A DNA stretch of 64,000 bases from Shinisaurus crocodilurus (GCA_021292165.1 CM037883.1:6922934-6986933); one strand, 5' to 3'; shown: positions 10,338 to 21,042, counted from the first letter of the stretch. The notes: generated by a model not told the origin, from the sequence alone. Translations and numbers: made by a program.

Positions 10338-10834
10338 TCCTAGAAGGTAATAGAGTGTGTGTGCACTTTTTTTTAGAGTGAGTTGCTAGCTTTCTTTATT
10401 GTTTTTTGTTGGTTTGTTGGTTTGTTTTTAAAGGCAAGTTTCTAGTTCTCATGCACAAAAGCTTAGAAATGTCTGAGTAGTATCTGGAAAAGAAAAAGAA
10501 AAAAGCTCAGAAGCAAAAGTGATACTATTTGAATTTTTACATTTACATTTTACATTTACAACAGTTTGCCAAGTGCAGGGGTGGGTGTGAGATGTAGAGC
10601 TCTGATGGCTGATTCACCACATGCACACGCAAACCACACACATATATTGAAAAAGAAGATGTCTCAACAGTTCATAGTGTGCGCTGAAGAGTGGATGTGC
10701 TTCCACCTGGACATGCGCCTTTTACAAGACTGAGTAAACTGCTGCAAAGTTTAAGTGTAAATTATTTGGCCTTTAGTGGCAGGGACTCCAAGCCCTGAAC
10801 CAGGAACTGCTTGTCCTGAGGCTGGAACCTAGCC
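10338..10834. other. No gene recognised
   Basis: Contains a short ATTTAC-rich stretch near 10535-10562 and otherwise nothing I recognise. Confidence 0.4.
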
Positions 10835-10935
10835 TAGTGTGGCGTAGCGGTGAGAGTGTTGGACTGGGACTCGGGAGATCCGGGTTCTAGTCCCCGCTCA
10901 GCCATGAAACTCACTGGGTGACTTTGAGCCAGTCA
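10835..10935 (+). mobile_element. Sauria-type SINE, 5' part only
   Basis: A tRNA-like head with A-box GTGTGGCGTAGCGGTGAGAG and B-box GGGTTCTAGTCCC, then CATGAAACTCACTGGGTGAC. It stops abruptly at CCAGT and passes into the composite unit at 10936. The lost 3' half would include the CTCACAGGGTTGTTGTGAGG region seen in the copy at 11199. Confidence 0.85.
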
Positions 10936-11420
10936 ATAACCCATTGTGGGCAAGAACAAGCCTAAAACAAGCCATGGGTTCTCAGGGTGGATTGTTTGTG
11001 AAAAATAACCCACCCTGCAGAAACCACGCCAGGTTCAGACAACACCACAACCCACCTTGGCTGGTTACCCATGGAGGGTTGTCATGCCGCGCGAACCAGG
11101 TCAATATTCAGTCTCTCTTCTGTTTTGGCATGTTATTTATTTATTTGTTTATTTTAACATTTATATCCTGCCTTTCTATGGATATTATATCATACGAGAG
11201 CCAGTGTGGCGTAGTGGTGAGAGTGTTGGACTGGGACTCGGGAGATCCGGGTTCTAGTCCCCGCTCAGCCATGAAACTCACTGGGTGACTTTTGGCCAGT
11301 CATTGATTCTCAGCCTAACCTACCTCACAGGGTTGTTGTGAGGATAAAGTGGAGAGGAGGAGGAGGATTATGTAAGCCGCCTTGGGTTCCTTGCAGGAAA
11401 AAAGGTGGGGTAAAAAATAT
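10936..11420 (+). repeat. Composite unit duplicated in inverted orientation at 24614-25108
   Basis: From CAATAACCCATTGTGG to the SINE tail this segment matches the complement of 24614-25108 almost base for base. The shared open frame differs at five of 114 codons. It holds part of a long-inverted-repeat element (AACCCACCCTGCAG, GGGTTGTCATGCCGC, GAACCAGGTC), an AT-rich LINE-tail-like stretch and a full Sauria SINE. The shared SINE insertion shows that the unit was assembled before it was copied. Confidence 0.85.
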
Positions 11421-11435
11421 ATGTAATAAATATAT
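11199..11435 (+). mobile_element. Sauria-type SINE, full length
   Basis: tRNA-like A-box (GTGTGGCGTAGTGGTGAGAG) and B-box (GGGTTCTAGTCCC). The body follows (CTCACTGGGTGACTTTTGGC, CCTACCTCACAGGGTTGTTG), then the 3' region GCCGCCTTGGGTTCCTTGCA and an AT-rich tail with TAATAAATA. It is pol III-promoter derived. The 3' ends of this class are related to those of a partner LINE that supplies the reverse transcriptase. Confidence 0.92.
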
Positions 11436-11511
11436 AGTGAGCTGCCGGAGATGGTGTGCTTAGACTTCAGAGCCCTGTTGAAGCACAGAGGGGTGTGTTA
11501 CACTCCAGGAG

Positions 11512-11697
11512 GGAGCCAATGTGGTGTGGCAGTTTTATTGCTGTACTAGGAACAGGGTAACCCAGGTTCAAATCCCTGTTCAGCCATGAAGCTCAGTGGC
11601 TGACCTTGGGCCAGCCTTTATCCCTCAGCTTAGCCAATCATGCAGGGTTGTTGTGCTTAAAATGGGGAAAAATGCTCTGCACTCTTTGGGGGATAAA
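11512..11697 (+). mobile_element. Old diverged Sauria-type SINE
   Basis: Recognisable by GAGCCAATGTGGTG, GGTTCAAATCCCTGTTCAGC, CATGAAGCTCA and GCAGGGTTGTTGTG, but diverged by many substitutions from the copy at 11199. Confidence 0.7.
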
Positions 11698-11739
11698 GAT
11701 GTAAACAAGCAAACAAACATAAACACCTGCAGTTGGTGG

Positions 11740-11740
<1 letters not shown>

Positions 11741-11790
<50 letters not shown>
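11741..11790. repeat. (AAT)n microsatellite
   Basis: Uninterrupted AAT triplets next to a LINE-tail-like stretch. Confidence 0.95.
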
Positions 11791-11791
<1 letters not shown>

Positions 11792-11945
11792 TTCATTTAT
11801 ATACCGCCCGATAGCCGCAGCTTTCTGGGTGGTTAAGAACAATTGATAAAAAAAATAAAATGCAGTACAAATACAATAAAAACAGCATAAAATTCAATTC
11901 AAAATTTAAAGACAGAAATTAAAAACCATTTGAACAATTAAACAC
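11791..11945 (-). mobile_element. LINE or SINE tail fragment, antisense
   Basis: TTTCATTTATATACCGCCCG and TTTCTGGGTGGTTAAGAAC recur as TATACCGCCCAATAG and CTGGGTGG at 45155-45200 and in variant form at 18690 and 22432. A long A-rich flank follows. It is probably an L2-like 3' end; orientation and class are inferred. Confidence 0.5.
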
Positions 11946-12012
11946 AATCAAAACGTTCAATAAACTAGACCACTGGTAGGCAGGATGAAGACATTGGAGT
12001 GGCCAGGACAGG

Positions 12013-12284
12013 TTGGCCCAGCCAAGACATTTTGTTGCCTGAGGCAAAGAATAAAATGGGGGCCCTCCCCCCCCCATTTTACATAGAAAAGCCAACTTAT
12101 TGTTGAATCTTAGTTCAGCAGCAGTGACACCATGTGTGAGGACAGAAAGATAGCTTAGGGGGTAGCTAGGCAGGCTGCGCAGCATCCATAACCCTGTCTC
12201 CCAACATCTCACTGCTGCGCCCCCTCCCTGTATCTGCCGTCTGAGGCAGCTGCCTCACTTTGCCTCATGGGAGGGCCGGCCCTG
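12013..12284. mobile_element. hAT MITE with CCGGCCCTG end
   Basis: The right end GGGAGGGCCGGCCCTG matches the family ending at 5860 and 13183. The left end (TTGGCCCAGCC) is eroded by a few bases. AGGACAGG occurs at 12005-12012 and 12285-12292, a perfect 8-bp duplication. CCTGAGGCAAAG on the left mirrors TTTGCCTCATGG on the right. Confidence 0.75.
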
Positions 12285-12292
12285 AGGACAGG

Positions 12293-13030
12293 CATGTTTA
12301 CCAAGAGCTGGCCTCCTACCCTTACTTGCGCAACAGTGCAATACCTTTTGCTTGCCACACTCTACTTCCAGTCACTGACCTTGGGATGGCTGGGCTGGAG
12401 AATGCACCTTCAAGGTTTAGGTTTGGTAAGGGACACCCACAGCCCCAAGCCAAGCAGGACACTCCTCTAACACTCATTGTGGGTGTGAATCAAAACTCAT
12501 TGATCAAAGGAAAATAGTGCAAGTAAAATTATATGACAAAAAGTTTAAATACAGGGAGCCACTGCCCATCTTTATTTATATAGCAAGCCAAAGGATATGT
12601 GCCTACAAATAATTTACACTCCGGAGTGAGGGAGCCCTCTTAAATTATCGATTTTTAAAATAAGCACAATGAGAGCACCAGAAGCATATGCTAAGCAACG
12701 ACTGACTGACTGACTGACAGCCGCCATAACGGATTGTCAGGTTTAAAGAGCTGGCTTGCTAATTGGCTGACATAATGAGGTAGATGCCTGGCACTCCCAG
12801 AGAGTACGACTGCGCGTTCTTCCATCAATCATCCTCCAGACATCTTGGCATTCAAAATACAGCAAAAACCACTTAACTACCATTCTTTAAACAGGCCTGG
12901 GTAAAGATTCATAGATGTGTGTGTTAAACGTGAGGCAAATGGTTGCTATGCTAAATTGGAGCATATGAACGTAGCAATGCACACTTCCACAACTGTGGCC
13001 AGTGAATGCCATAATGGTGGAAGCTACAGG
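12293..13030. other. No gene recognised
   Basis: A short (GACT)n run lies at 12700-12718. Nothing else is recognised. Confidence 0.4.
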
Positions 13031-13183
13031 CAGGGCCAGTGCAAGGCAGTTTGGTGCCCTAGGCAAGATCAGATATTTAGCGCCCCCCCTCCCACTTGAG
13101 CCCTCCCTCCCTATTTCTCATGCCCCCTTTAGCCCTGCGCCCTAGGCAGCTGCCTAGTTGGCCTAATGGTAGCACCGGCCCTG
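13031..13183. mobile_element. Compact hAT MITE, perfect 8-bp target duplication
   Basis: It starts CAGGGCCAGTGCAAGGCAGT and ends GGTAGCACCGGCCCTG, flanked by GCTACAGG at 13023-13030 and 13184-13191. It shares both ends with the nested 598-bp copy at 5263-5860 but has only a short C-rich centre. Confidence 0.9.
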
Positions 13184-13191
13184 GCTACAGG

Positions 13192-13597
13192 CTAGCAAGA
13201 TTTCCAGATATCGGCTGGATTCATCCAAATGCTGAATATGTACTAAAAAGGTACTAAGTCCAACTCGGGACCATAGTTTAAATTGCAGTTGTCCGGGAGC
13301 TTCCTAGTATGAAGTTTGCCTGACTTGCTCCACACTTTCCAAATTCCCTTTGTTATGGTGTCTAGGCGAGCAAACAGCCACTCCCAGTAGGATGAAGTGA
13401 AGTCTGGCCTCTCTCTCCTCAGGCCAGAAACAGTGGGTGTTGCCCTCAACTACTTCCTGGCTCTGCCCAGGAAGCACACCCCATCCAGGCAACATCCAGC
13501 AGTTCTTTTATGTTGTTAGAACATGAAGGAAGACTGTGTATGTAGCCATATTTATATGTAAGTGCTATCAGATAAGAAAAGGAAACATACAGGAGCC
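13192..13597. other. No gene recognised
   Basis: Short open frames only; no repeat signature seen. Confidence 0.4.
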
Positions 13598-13872
13598 AGG
13601 GTGGCCTGGTATCCTCTTTTACAGTCCTCTGTTTGAAGGGCTGTCTTGTCTAATTCCAGTTTAAAGATAAAGAACCAAAAGAACTGTTGCCCATCAACTG
13701 GTGGCAACTGGGTGGCAGATTGAACAGGTAGGCACAGAGGTCACCTGGCCACAGTCTTCCACACAACGGTGAGATTTGCTATATTTCTATTTAATTATAT
13801 CAATTATTTCTAAATTTGCATCAATTAGCATATGCAAATGATATGCAAATATAATTCATAAGTGGCCACCCT
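13598..13872 (+). mobile_element. DNA element with AGGGTGGCC ends, copy 1
   Basis: The left end AGGGTGGCC and right end GGCCACCCT form an inverted repeat. Internal motifs CCTCTGTTTGAAGGGCTGTC, TTAAAGATAAAGAACC and CACAGTCTTCCACAC are shared with 21262-21619 and, in complement, with 44714-45042. No clear target duplication is visible; the right edge abuts the CR1 copy. Confidence 0.7.
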
Positions 13873-14980
13873 AACAGGACTAGCTAAAAGTGGGCTGGAT
13901 GGAACAACTATCAGGTGGATCCACAATTGGCTACAGAATTGGACTCAAAGAGTGCTTATCAGTGGTACCTTCTCAAACTGGGGAGAGGTAACGAGTGGGG
14001 TACCACAAGGCTCGGTCCTGGGTCCAGTGCTATTCAGCATTTTAATTAATGACTTGGAAGAGGAGGTGCAGGGAATGCTTATCAAGTGTGCAGATGACAC
14101 AAAGTTGGGTGGAACAGCTAATACTCTGGAAGACAGAAACAAAATTCAAAGTGATCTCGATAGGCTGGAGCGCTGGGCCGAAAACAACAGAATGAAATTT
14201 AATAGGGATAAATGCCAAGTGCTGCACCTAGGGAGAGGAAACCAAATGCACAGTTACAGAATGGGGGACACTTGGCTCAACAATACTACAAGTGAGAAGG
14301 ATCTTGGAATTGTGGTAGATCACAAACTGAATATGAGCCAGCAATGTGATGTGGCTGCAAAGAAGGCAAATGCTATTTTGGGCTGCAGTAATAGAAGTAT
14401 AGCTTCCAAATCGCGGGAAGTGATAATTCCCCTTTACTCGGCACTGGTTAAGCCTCATCTTGAGTACTGCGTCCAGTTATGGGCTCCACACTTTAAGAAG
14501 GATGTAAACAAACTGGAGAGGGTTCAAGGGAGGGCAACAAAGATGATAAAGGGACTGGAAACAAGGCCCTATGAGGAGAGACTGAAAGAACTGGGCATAT
14601 TTAGCCTTCAGAAGAGGAGACTGGGGGAGATATGATCGCACTCTTCCAGTACTTGAAGGGTTGTCACACAGAGGAGGGCCAGGATCTCTTCTCAATCATC
14701 CCAGTTTGCAGGACACGGAATCATGGGCTCAAGTTACAGGAACCCAGATTCCACCTAAACATCAGGAAAAAATTCCTGACTGTTAGAGCAATAAGACAAT
14801 GGAACCAATTACCAAGGGAGGTGGTGAGCTTTCCCACTCTGGAGGCATTCAAGGTGAAGCTGGACGGCCATCTGTCAGGGATGCTTTGACCTGGATTCCT
14901 GCATTGAGCAGGGGGTTGGACTCGATGGCCTTGTAGGCCCCTTCCAACTCTACTTTTTTATGATTCTATGATTCTATGAT
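13873..14980 (+). mobile_element. CR1 LINE 3' half with partial reverse transcriptase
   Basis: Encodes the CR1 ORF2 reverse transcriptase from the palm region onward: SGVPQGSVLGPVLFSILIND, the catalytic ADD in [28 protein letters not shown] and the LEYC...NKLERVQGRATKMI segment. The frame breaks near 14625 and resumes as [17 protein letters not shown], ending in WNQLPREVV and HLSGML at 14889. The 3' UTR carries the conserved GAGCAGGGGGTTGGACTCGA, and the end is ATTCTATG repeats at about 14958-14980. The N-terminal endonuclease is missing (5' truncation). It is inactive. Confidence 0.95.
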
Positions 14981-14999
14981 ATGGCTCAACATTGGGCCT

Positions 15000-15893
15000 T
15001 CATGGCTGCATCAGATTTCATCGCTGCATATGTCCCTGTCAAAAACCCCCGATTAGCCCTGTCAAAAACCCCATTTTAAAAGGAAGCCTGAGTTTTGGCA
15101 GCTGTGAAAACTCTGTGCTCCCATAAATGGGGTGGCTCACACTTTTCCACTTTCCTGAGCACCTAGAGTCTTTGGAAGTAGTGGAAAAAGTGGAGGACAC
15201 AGAGAACAGTCACGTCCAAACAAAAAACCCTAGAGGAACTCGCTGTGAAGGGGGCGATGTATTCACCACTCCATTTAGTGAGCAAAGATCCCCTCACCGC
15301 TTCGCTTCTCACTTGACAGCTTGCCATTTGACAACTGTCAAATGAGAAGCAAAGCAACAAATTAACCTATTTGTAGCCTTGCTTTGTCAGTTTCCATGGA
15401 TGGTGCCTCCTGTACTTTGACAGGAGACACCATCATGCAGGGCATTTGGCTGCACATCTGGGATAGTTGGAGTTGTGCACCTGCACAACTCTGGAAATCT
15501 GACAAAATAAATAAATAATGAAAACATTTGCACAAATCTCGGGTGCAATTTAAAAAACAAAACAAAATCGGTGGTGAAACAGTGACAGCTGCTCCAGTGT
15601 ATCACTTGGGTGCTTTGAAGGGGCTGTCACTTTGGAGATCGCGAAAAGCAATCACCAGGAATAAAAGGGTAAAGGGGGGGGGAAGAAGCTGCAGCAACGG
15701 CAGAAGGGGTCATGGTCGCAGTGGGAAGGGGACACAAGACAGGTCCTGCCACAGAGTCCTCCAGGATACCCGTGGGAGGACCAAGGGAGAAGGATGGAGG
15801 GACACAACCCACGGTGAGCCCAATCATCTGTCAGGCACACTGCGTAGCTTATTCGCAGGGTGGGTTGTCGTGTTGTGCGAATGCGACCATTAG
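15000..15893. repeat. Repeat of about 0.8 kb related to 25120-25893
   Basis: Shared blocks in the same order include GTGGAAAAAGTGGAGGACAC, a CAGGTCCTGCCA-like block, GGGAG...GGAG, AACCCACGG and CTTATTCGCAGGGTGGGTTG near the right end. The right end resembles the long-inverted-repeat family (47400). Divergence is high. CR1 lies directly upstream, so the left boundary is uncertain. No coding potential is seen; the frames at 15528-15893 are composition artefacts. Confidence 0.5.
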
Positions 15894-16590
15894 TTCTTTC
15901 CCCAATCCCCATGGCTGGCCGACTCTCTATTTCTCTCTCCTCCTCTTGTTCAGTTCTTGCTACTTGTCAGAAAGGTATCATGTAACTAATCACAAGTTAG
16001 TTGCATTGTTAGGCAATTTGGTTTCATTTTATTTATTGAACTGAACATTTATCTCTAGGTGCTGATTATCTGCCCCAGTGTCTGGATAACTATCCCTTTA
16101 ACTCTTGGCCCTTCCTCGTTGCCAATGCCACAATGTCTTCTCTGTTGCTACACAGACAAATCACTTCACCCCTTCAACTGAGTTATTCCAAAGCAATTAT
16201 GAATTAATCTCAGTTTCCTTGATAGGGCACCATAGTGAAAGGGTACAGAACATAGCAGAATAAGGCACATTGATCAAACATTCATTGGCATTTACTGTTC
16301 TTTGGTTTGTTCCACGACTTAAGCTCCTTGTCAAGAGGTACCGTAGTTCAAAAATATTTATTTCTGTAGTTCAATGTATGCCTCATATTAGCTCCGGGGC
16401 TCGCAGTTTGTGTGAACAATACAACCTATTTAATATATACCAATAAAAACAATATCTTAATATCAGCCACCAAAGTTTAGTTGGCACATTGCTACTGGAA
16501 GGTGTTCAGGTTGGGACTTGAACCTCTATTCTTATATGGTGCATTAATTGAAAATATCTCACTGCCTGCCTTTGTAGCTCACATTTCTAC
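15894..16590. other. No gene or repeat recognised
   Basis: Unassigned, AT-rich in places. Confidence 0.4.
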
Positions 16591-16591
16591 A

Positions 16592-16878
16592 TAAGAACAT
16601 AAGAACCCTGCTGGATCAGGCCAAAGGTCCTAGTGGTCAACAAGATGCATATGGAAAGCACATGAGCAGGACATGAAGGCAAAGGCCTTCCCACTCTCTT
16701 GTTCCCCAGTGACTGGTATTTAGAGGAATGCTGCCTCTGATCCTGGAGGTAACATATAGCCATCGTGACTAGTCGCCATTGATACTCATATTCTCCATGA
16801 ATTTGTCTAATCCCCTTTTAAAGCCATCTCAGTTGGTGGCCATCAACACATCTTGTGGTAGTGAAATAGTTTAACTAG
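16592..16878 (-). mobile_element. CR1/L3-like LINE 3' end, antisense
   Basis: The + strand reads ACATAAGAACATAAGAACCC, GGATCAGGCCAAAGG and later TCCATGAATTTGTCTAATCC. On the sense strand this is the end of an ORF2-like frame (GFKRGLD-type) followed by the TCTTATGTTCTTATG tail. Compare the longer sense copy at 17225. Confidence 0.75.
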
Positions 16879-16909
16879 ATTAGGATTGCTAAATTTGTAC
16901 CCAATAGAT

Positions 16910-17185
16910 AAGGCTATTCATATCCTTCTTGGATCAGACCAAAGGCCCATCTAGTCCATGATGATGATGATCTATTTCCAACAGTAGCCAAACTGATTCC
17001 TCTGGGCACTCATAACTCCTCAGCATTTGGTATTCAGGAGTACACTACCTCTGTACATGGATGTATCATCTAGCTATTATGGCTAGTATCTATTGGTAGA
17101 CCTGTCCTCCATTAATTTGTTCAATCATTTGTAAAGCTGTCTAAGCAAGTATCCCTCAGAACATTTGTGATGAATTTTGGAAGTT
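16910..17185 (-). mobile_element. CR1/L3-like LINE 3' end, antisense, diverged
   Basis: Same order of blocks as the neighbour at 16592 (TTGGATCAGACCAAAGGCCC, TAGTCCATG, GGTATTCAGGAG, CCTCCATTAATTTGTTCAAT) but more diverged. Confidence 0.65.
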
Positions 17186-17224
17186 AATTTGCACTGTATG
17201 GAGAAGTTTCATTAGGCAAAACTG

Positions 17225-17748
17225 ATCTTAACGTCAGAATGGGACTCAGGGAAGGACGATATCGAAGGAGACCAGGGCTGGAGTCAGGGTGTGGAGAAAG
17301 TGGAGAGGGAGACATTGTTCTCCCTCTCTCATAATACTAGAACCCGTGGTCATTCCATGAAGCTGATTGGTGGGAGATTCAGGACAGAATAAAAGAAGTG
17401 TGTACTTCTTCACATAGCACATAAACTATGGAATTCATTTCCACAAGATGTAGTGATGGCCACCAATTTGGAGGGCTTTAAAAGGGGATTGGACACATTC
17501 ATGGAGGACAAGGCTATCAATGGCTACTAGTCCTGATGGCTAGTAGCCATCCAGTATGGCTACCTCCAGTATCAGAGGCAGTATGCCTATGTCCCCAATT
17601 GCTGGGGAACATGGGCAGGAGGGTGCTGTTGCGCTCATGTGGGATCCCGTGGGCAGCTGGTTGGCCACTGTGTGAACAGAATGCTGGACTAGATGGACCC
17701 TTGGTCTGATCCAGCACGGCTCTTCTTATGTTCTAATGTTAGGGGTAG
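17225..17748 (+). mobile_element. CR1/L3-like LINE 3' end, sense
   Basis: The sense reading gives an ORF2 C-terminus typical of the clade: WNSFPQDVVMATNLEGFKRG and LDTFMEDKAINGY then stop. A 3' UTR follows with CTGGACTAGATGGACCCTTG and the tail CTCTTCTTATGTTCTAATG. The upstream MKLIGGRF-like stretch extends it. Broken by stops. Confidence 0.8.
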
Positions 17749-17964
17749 GCATCACTGGGCACTTGCTGAGGCCCATACCCTTGCAGGGGTCCCACTGTCA
17801 ATGCCTGTTGCCTCCTGGCCCTGCTGTTCCTTCTCCTTGCTGTCACTGCCTGTTTACCGGCCCTCTCAGAGTATGCAAGCAGTGGCAAGAGTGAGGAAAC
17901 GGAAGAGCTTTCTTCACTCGCCTTCTGTACAACCTTTGGGTAGTGGTACAGAGCAGGCCTACAG

Positions 17965-18324
17965 AAGGGGTGGAAACCTCTTTCAGCCTGAGGGCTGAGT
18001 TCGATTTCGGAGAAGCCCTCGGGGGCAGCATTCCAGTGGTGGGTGGGGCAGAAGGCCAAGGGCGTGGGACCATTAGCAAAAGGGGTGGGCCAAAATACAA
18101 AACCACCATCATATTGTAGCTTAAAGCTCTGTCTGCCAGTAACTAAGCCTTAGGAGAGGCATTTTGGCCTTTTAGAATGGAGGAAAGACTGCACAAAAGC
18201 TGGGAAAGCACCAAACAACGGGCGGTTGGGAGAAAGTGGGTGGGGCCCGGGGAAAGCGGATGGGGCCATTTGGGAAAACTGGAGGGCCAGATTTGCCCCC
18301 TGGGCCTGAGGCGCCCCACCCCTG
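17965..18324. mobile_element. hAT element with perfect 8-bp target duplication
   Basis: It starts AAGGGGTGGAAACCTC (C-to-A change at the terminal base) and ends GGCGCCCCACCCCTG. GCCTACAG flanks it exactly at 17957-17964 and 18325-18332. Inside are CAGCCTGAGGGCTGAGTTCG on the left and the mirrored GGAGGGCCAGATTTG...GGGCCTGAGG on the right. A more diverged relative is at 50505-50817. Confidence 0.88.
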
Positions 18325-18945
18325 GCCTACAGGGAGCCCAATTTGTGATTACGCAGCAGAGAAAGAAGCGAGGAGATGAACCCATGCAGGGAAGGGCCCA
18401 CTGAGAGCATCTCGCCCAAGGGCCCTCCAAACTAAGGCTTCGTAGGTCAAAATGGTAAAAGACGTTTCCTTTCTACGTCCCTTCAGAATTCACCAAGAGC
18501 ATTATCTCAATAATTCACTTGTGTCTCAAGTTTACACAGGAAGAGAAAGAAAGAGGAATGCCATTCGTGATGTAATCACTGGGATCCCTTATTCACCACC
18601 CTAACCCCAAAAGCGCTTTGGGGGGGGGGGGAAGTATTGCAATACTCTTTAATTTTTGTTCATTTTATTTTTATTTATTTTATTCATTTCATTTCTATTC
18701 CGCCCAATAGCTGGAGCTCTCTGGGCGGTTCACAGCACTTCATAACGCAGGTATTTAAAATGATTTGGGGCCACCGTTAAGGGTAGAACATTACTACTCT
18801 CCTGTTTGAATTAAAGGAAGGAATGCTTTTAATATACATATTATGGCTATTTGTTTCCTGGGGGATATTTTAGGTGCATTTTAAAATGGTAATTCGACAC
18901 AAATGCTAGTGAGGGAGCAGGCTCCAATAAAAGTAGTGAGATGAA
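18325..18945. other. Mostly unassigned; LINE-tail fragment at about 18660-18745
   Basis: TTCTATTCCGCCCAATAG and CTCTGGGCGGTTCACAGC mark the same tail-like repeat as at 11791. A G tract lies at 18620-18631. The rest is not recognised. Confidence 0.45.
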
Positions 18946-18946
18946 G

Positions 18947-19192
18947 GCAGTGTGGCGTAGTGGTGGGAGTGTTGGACTGGGACTCAGGAGATCCGGGTTC
19001 TAGTCCCCGCTCGGGCATGACTAACTTTGGGCCAGTCACTGATTCTCAGCCTAACCTACCTCACAAGGTTGTCGTGAGGATAAAATGGAGAGGAGGAGGA
19101 GGAAGATTATGTAAGCCGCCCTGGGTTCCTTGCAGGAAAAAAAGGTGGGGTATAAATAGAATAAATAAACAAATAAATAAATAAAATAAAAT
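18947..19192 (+). mobile_element. Sauria-type SINE
   Basis: A-box region GTGTGGCGTAGTGGTGGGAG, B-box GGGTTCTAGTCCC, a short deletion after the CGGGCATGA region, then CCTACCTCACAAGGTTGTCG and a (AAAT)n tail. Confidence 0.9.
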
Positions 19193-19280
19193 TGCAGTCC
19201 TGCAGGTGGAAACAGAGAGTGGGTGAGCAGACTACTGGAGGAATGCTGCAGGAAATGTAACATCTGCAGCCTCACTAAGG

Positions 19281-19440
19281 GTATTTATTTATTTATTATA
19301 TTTATACCCGAAAGGAACCCAAGGCAGCTTACATAATCCTCCTCTCCATTATATCCTCACAACAACCCTGTGAGGTAGGTTAGGCTGAGAGTCAGTGACT
19401 GGCCCAAAGTCACCCAGTGAGTTTCATGGCCGAGCGGGGA
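19281..19440 (-). mobile_element. Sauria-type SINE, antisense, head missing
   Basis: TATTTATTTATTATATTTAT tail, then GGAACCCAAGGCAGCTTACA and CACCCAGTGAGTTTCATGGC. It breaks off at GCCGAGCGGGGA, before the complement of the B-box, where the repeat at 19441 begins. Confidence 0.88.
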
Positions 19441-19530
19441 TATACCATCCTATATACACGTTCCTGGGAGTAAGCCCCATTGAACTCAGCGGGGTGTACT
19501 TCTGAGTAGACATGCATAGACTTAGCACCG
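19441..19530. repeat. Short palindromic dispersed repeat, second copy
   Basis: ATCCTATATACACGTTCCTG, GGAGTAAGCCCCATTGAACT and TACTTCTGAGTAGACATGCA form the same imperfect dyad as 6422-6502. It interrupts or caps the SINE at 19440. Confidence 0.6.
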
Positions 19531-19717
19531 TAAACGCTGCGCGCGTCAGTGTCAAAAATAAACGCAGGGCACCATCAATAGCGAATGGCAGCTGCAGTTT
19601 TAAAGGGCCACATTTCTACGCAATCCGCACGGACGCGGAAGCACTGTGGCAATCCTTCCATGAACTGGACCACTGAGATGCTCGTGTTCCATCTGCAAAT
19701 TAACATAACAGCCATGC

Positions 19718-19741
19718 GTGTGTGTGTGTGTGTGTGTGTGG
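19718..19741. repeat. (TG)n microsatellite
   Basis: About 24 bases of GT repeats. Confidence 0.9.
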
Positions 19742-20625
19742 CCAATGAATATCTGGTCCTTTCGTAACCATGTTCAAAATGTAAAGCATGTGTATTAATT
19801 ATCCACATTTTTTTCTAAGTATAAGGAACGTGTTAGATTTAAAGACAAATCACGAAGCATTAGCTTCAAACACAGCCTGACATCCCCGAAACGATATAGC
19901 AAAGGGAACTTTTTCTCCCAAGAATTTCAGGGTGCAGGAAACTATGTGGGAGAGCTCCATTCCCTCTGCGGAGAAGGACTGGACAATGGAAGGGTGCAAG
20001 CAGAGAAAAGGACGCACCACGTCCTGGTGTGGTATTTCTAATCAAATTCCATCTTAAGATGGGATGCCTTTTACTGGATTTAAGGTCATTTCAGTTACAG
20101 TAGCATTAAGGTTTTTCAATAAAACATTTTAAATGCCAGTTATATAACTGCTTTTAAAACATTTAACAGCCACATTGGTTACATGACCTGGGACAAAGGA
20201 TATTTTCTCAGCACATTGATATATGGTAGACAGAATGCCCTTATGGGAACATTACAGAATGGCCTGAGGTCATTCCATAATGTGCAGCACAGGATTTATT
20301 TTTTGCACCAAAACAATGATGGTTAATGAATCCAAAGGCAATGAAAGTTCAATGACATGGCAAAAGACAGAGATTATAGACACAATAAGTGCAAAAGAAA
20401 CCGGCCAACCAATGTAGTGATGGCTACTCAAGAGCGTCAGCTGTTGCTGAACGCAGTGACCTGCTTTCTATCAAGGATTGGTCATGAGGAGCATAGCACG
20501 CCAGCTGCAGGGCGTATCATCATAGAGGACGGCCACAGCTTTTGGTAATAGGCGGGCAGAAGGACCTGCCCCAGCACCAACATGGACAGTGGTAGTGGAC
20601 AGTGCTAGACTTGAACTAGTGATGG
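19742..20625. other. No gene or repeat recognised
   Basis: Unassigned. The short open frames near 20357-20548 do not resemble a known protein. Confidence 0.4.
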
Positions 20626-20942
20626 AATTATACTATGGAATTCACTTCCACAGGATGTAGTGATGGCCACCAGTTTGGAGGGCTTTCAAAGGGGATTGGG
20701 CAAATTCATGGAGGAGAAGGCTATCAAGGGCTACCAGTCCTGATGGCTCTATGCTGCCTCCAGTATCAGAGACAGTATGCCTATGTACACCAGTCACCAG
20801 GGAACATGGGCGGGAGGGTGCTGTTGCACTCATGTTCTGCTTGTGGGTTTCCCGTGGGCAGCTGGTTGGCCACTGTGTGAACAGAATGCTGGACTAGATG
20901 AACCCTTGGTTTGGTCCAGCAGGGCTCTTCTTAAGTTCCTGG
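20626..20942 (+). mobile_element. CR1/L3-like LINE 3' end, sense
   Basis: ATGGAATTCACTTCCACAGG and GATGTAGTGATGGCCACCAG encode the QDVVMATSLEG-like C-terminus. They are followed by GGACTAGATGAACCCTTGG and the tail GGGCTCTTCTTAAGTTC. Confidence 0.8.
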
Positions 20943-21042
20943 TGAGACCTGAGTTCCAATCCCTGCCTTTGACCAAGTCACCATCTCTCAGCCTAACCAA
21001 TTTTACAAGGTTCTGAAAAGATGGCTGTAAAAATATAATGGG

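Noticed and set aside
10944..11288. A 114-codon frame conserved at 24757-25101
   Set aside because: The conservation comes from the near-identical duplicated repeat unit; the frame crosses a MITE fragment into a SINE.
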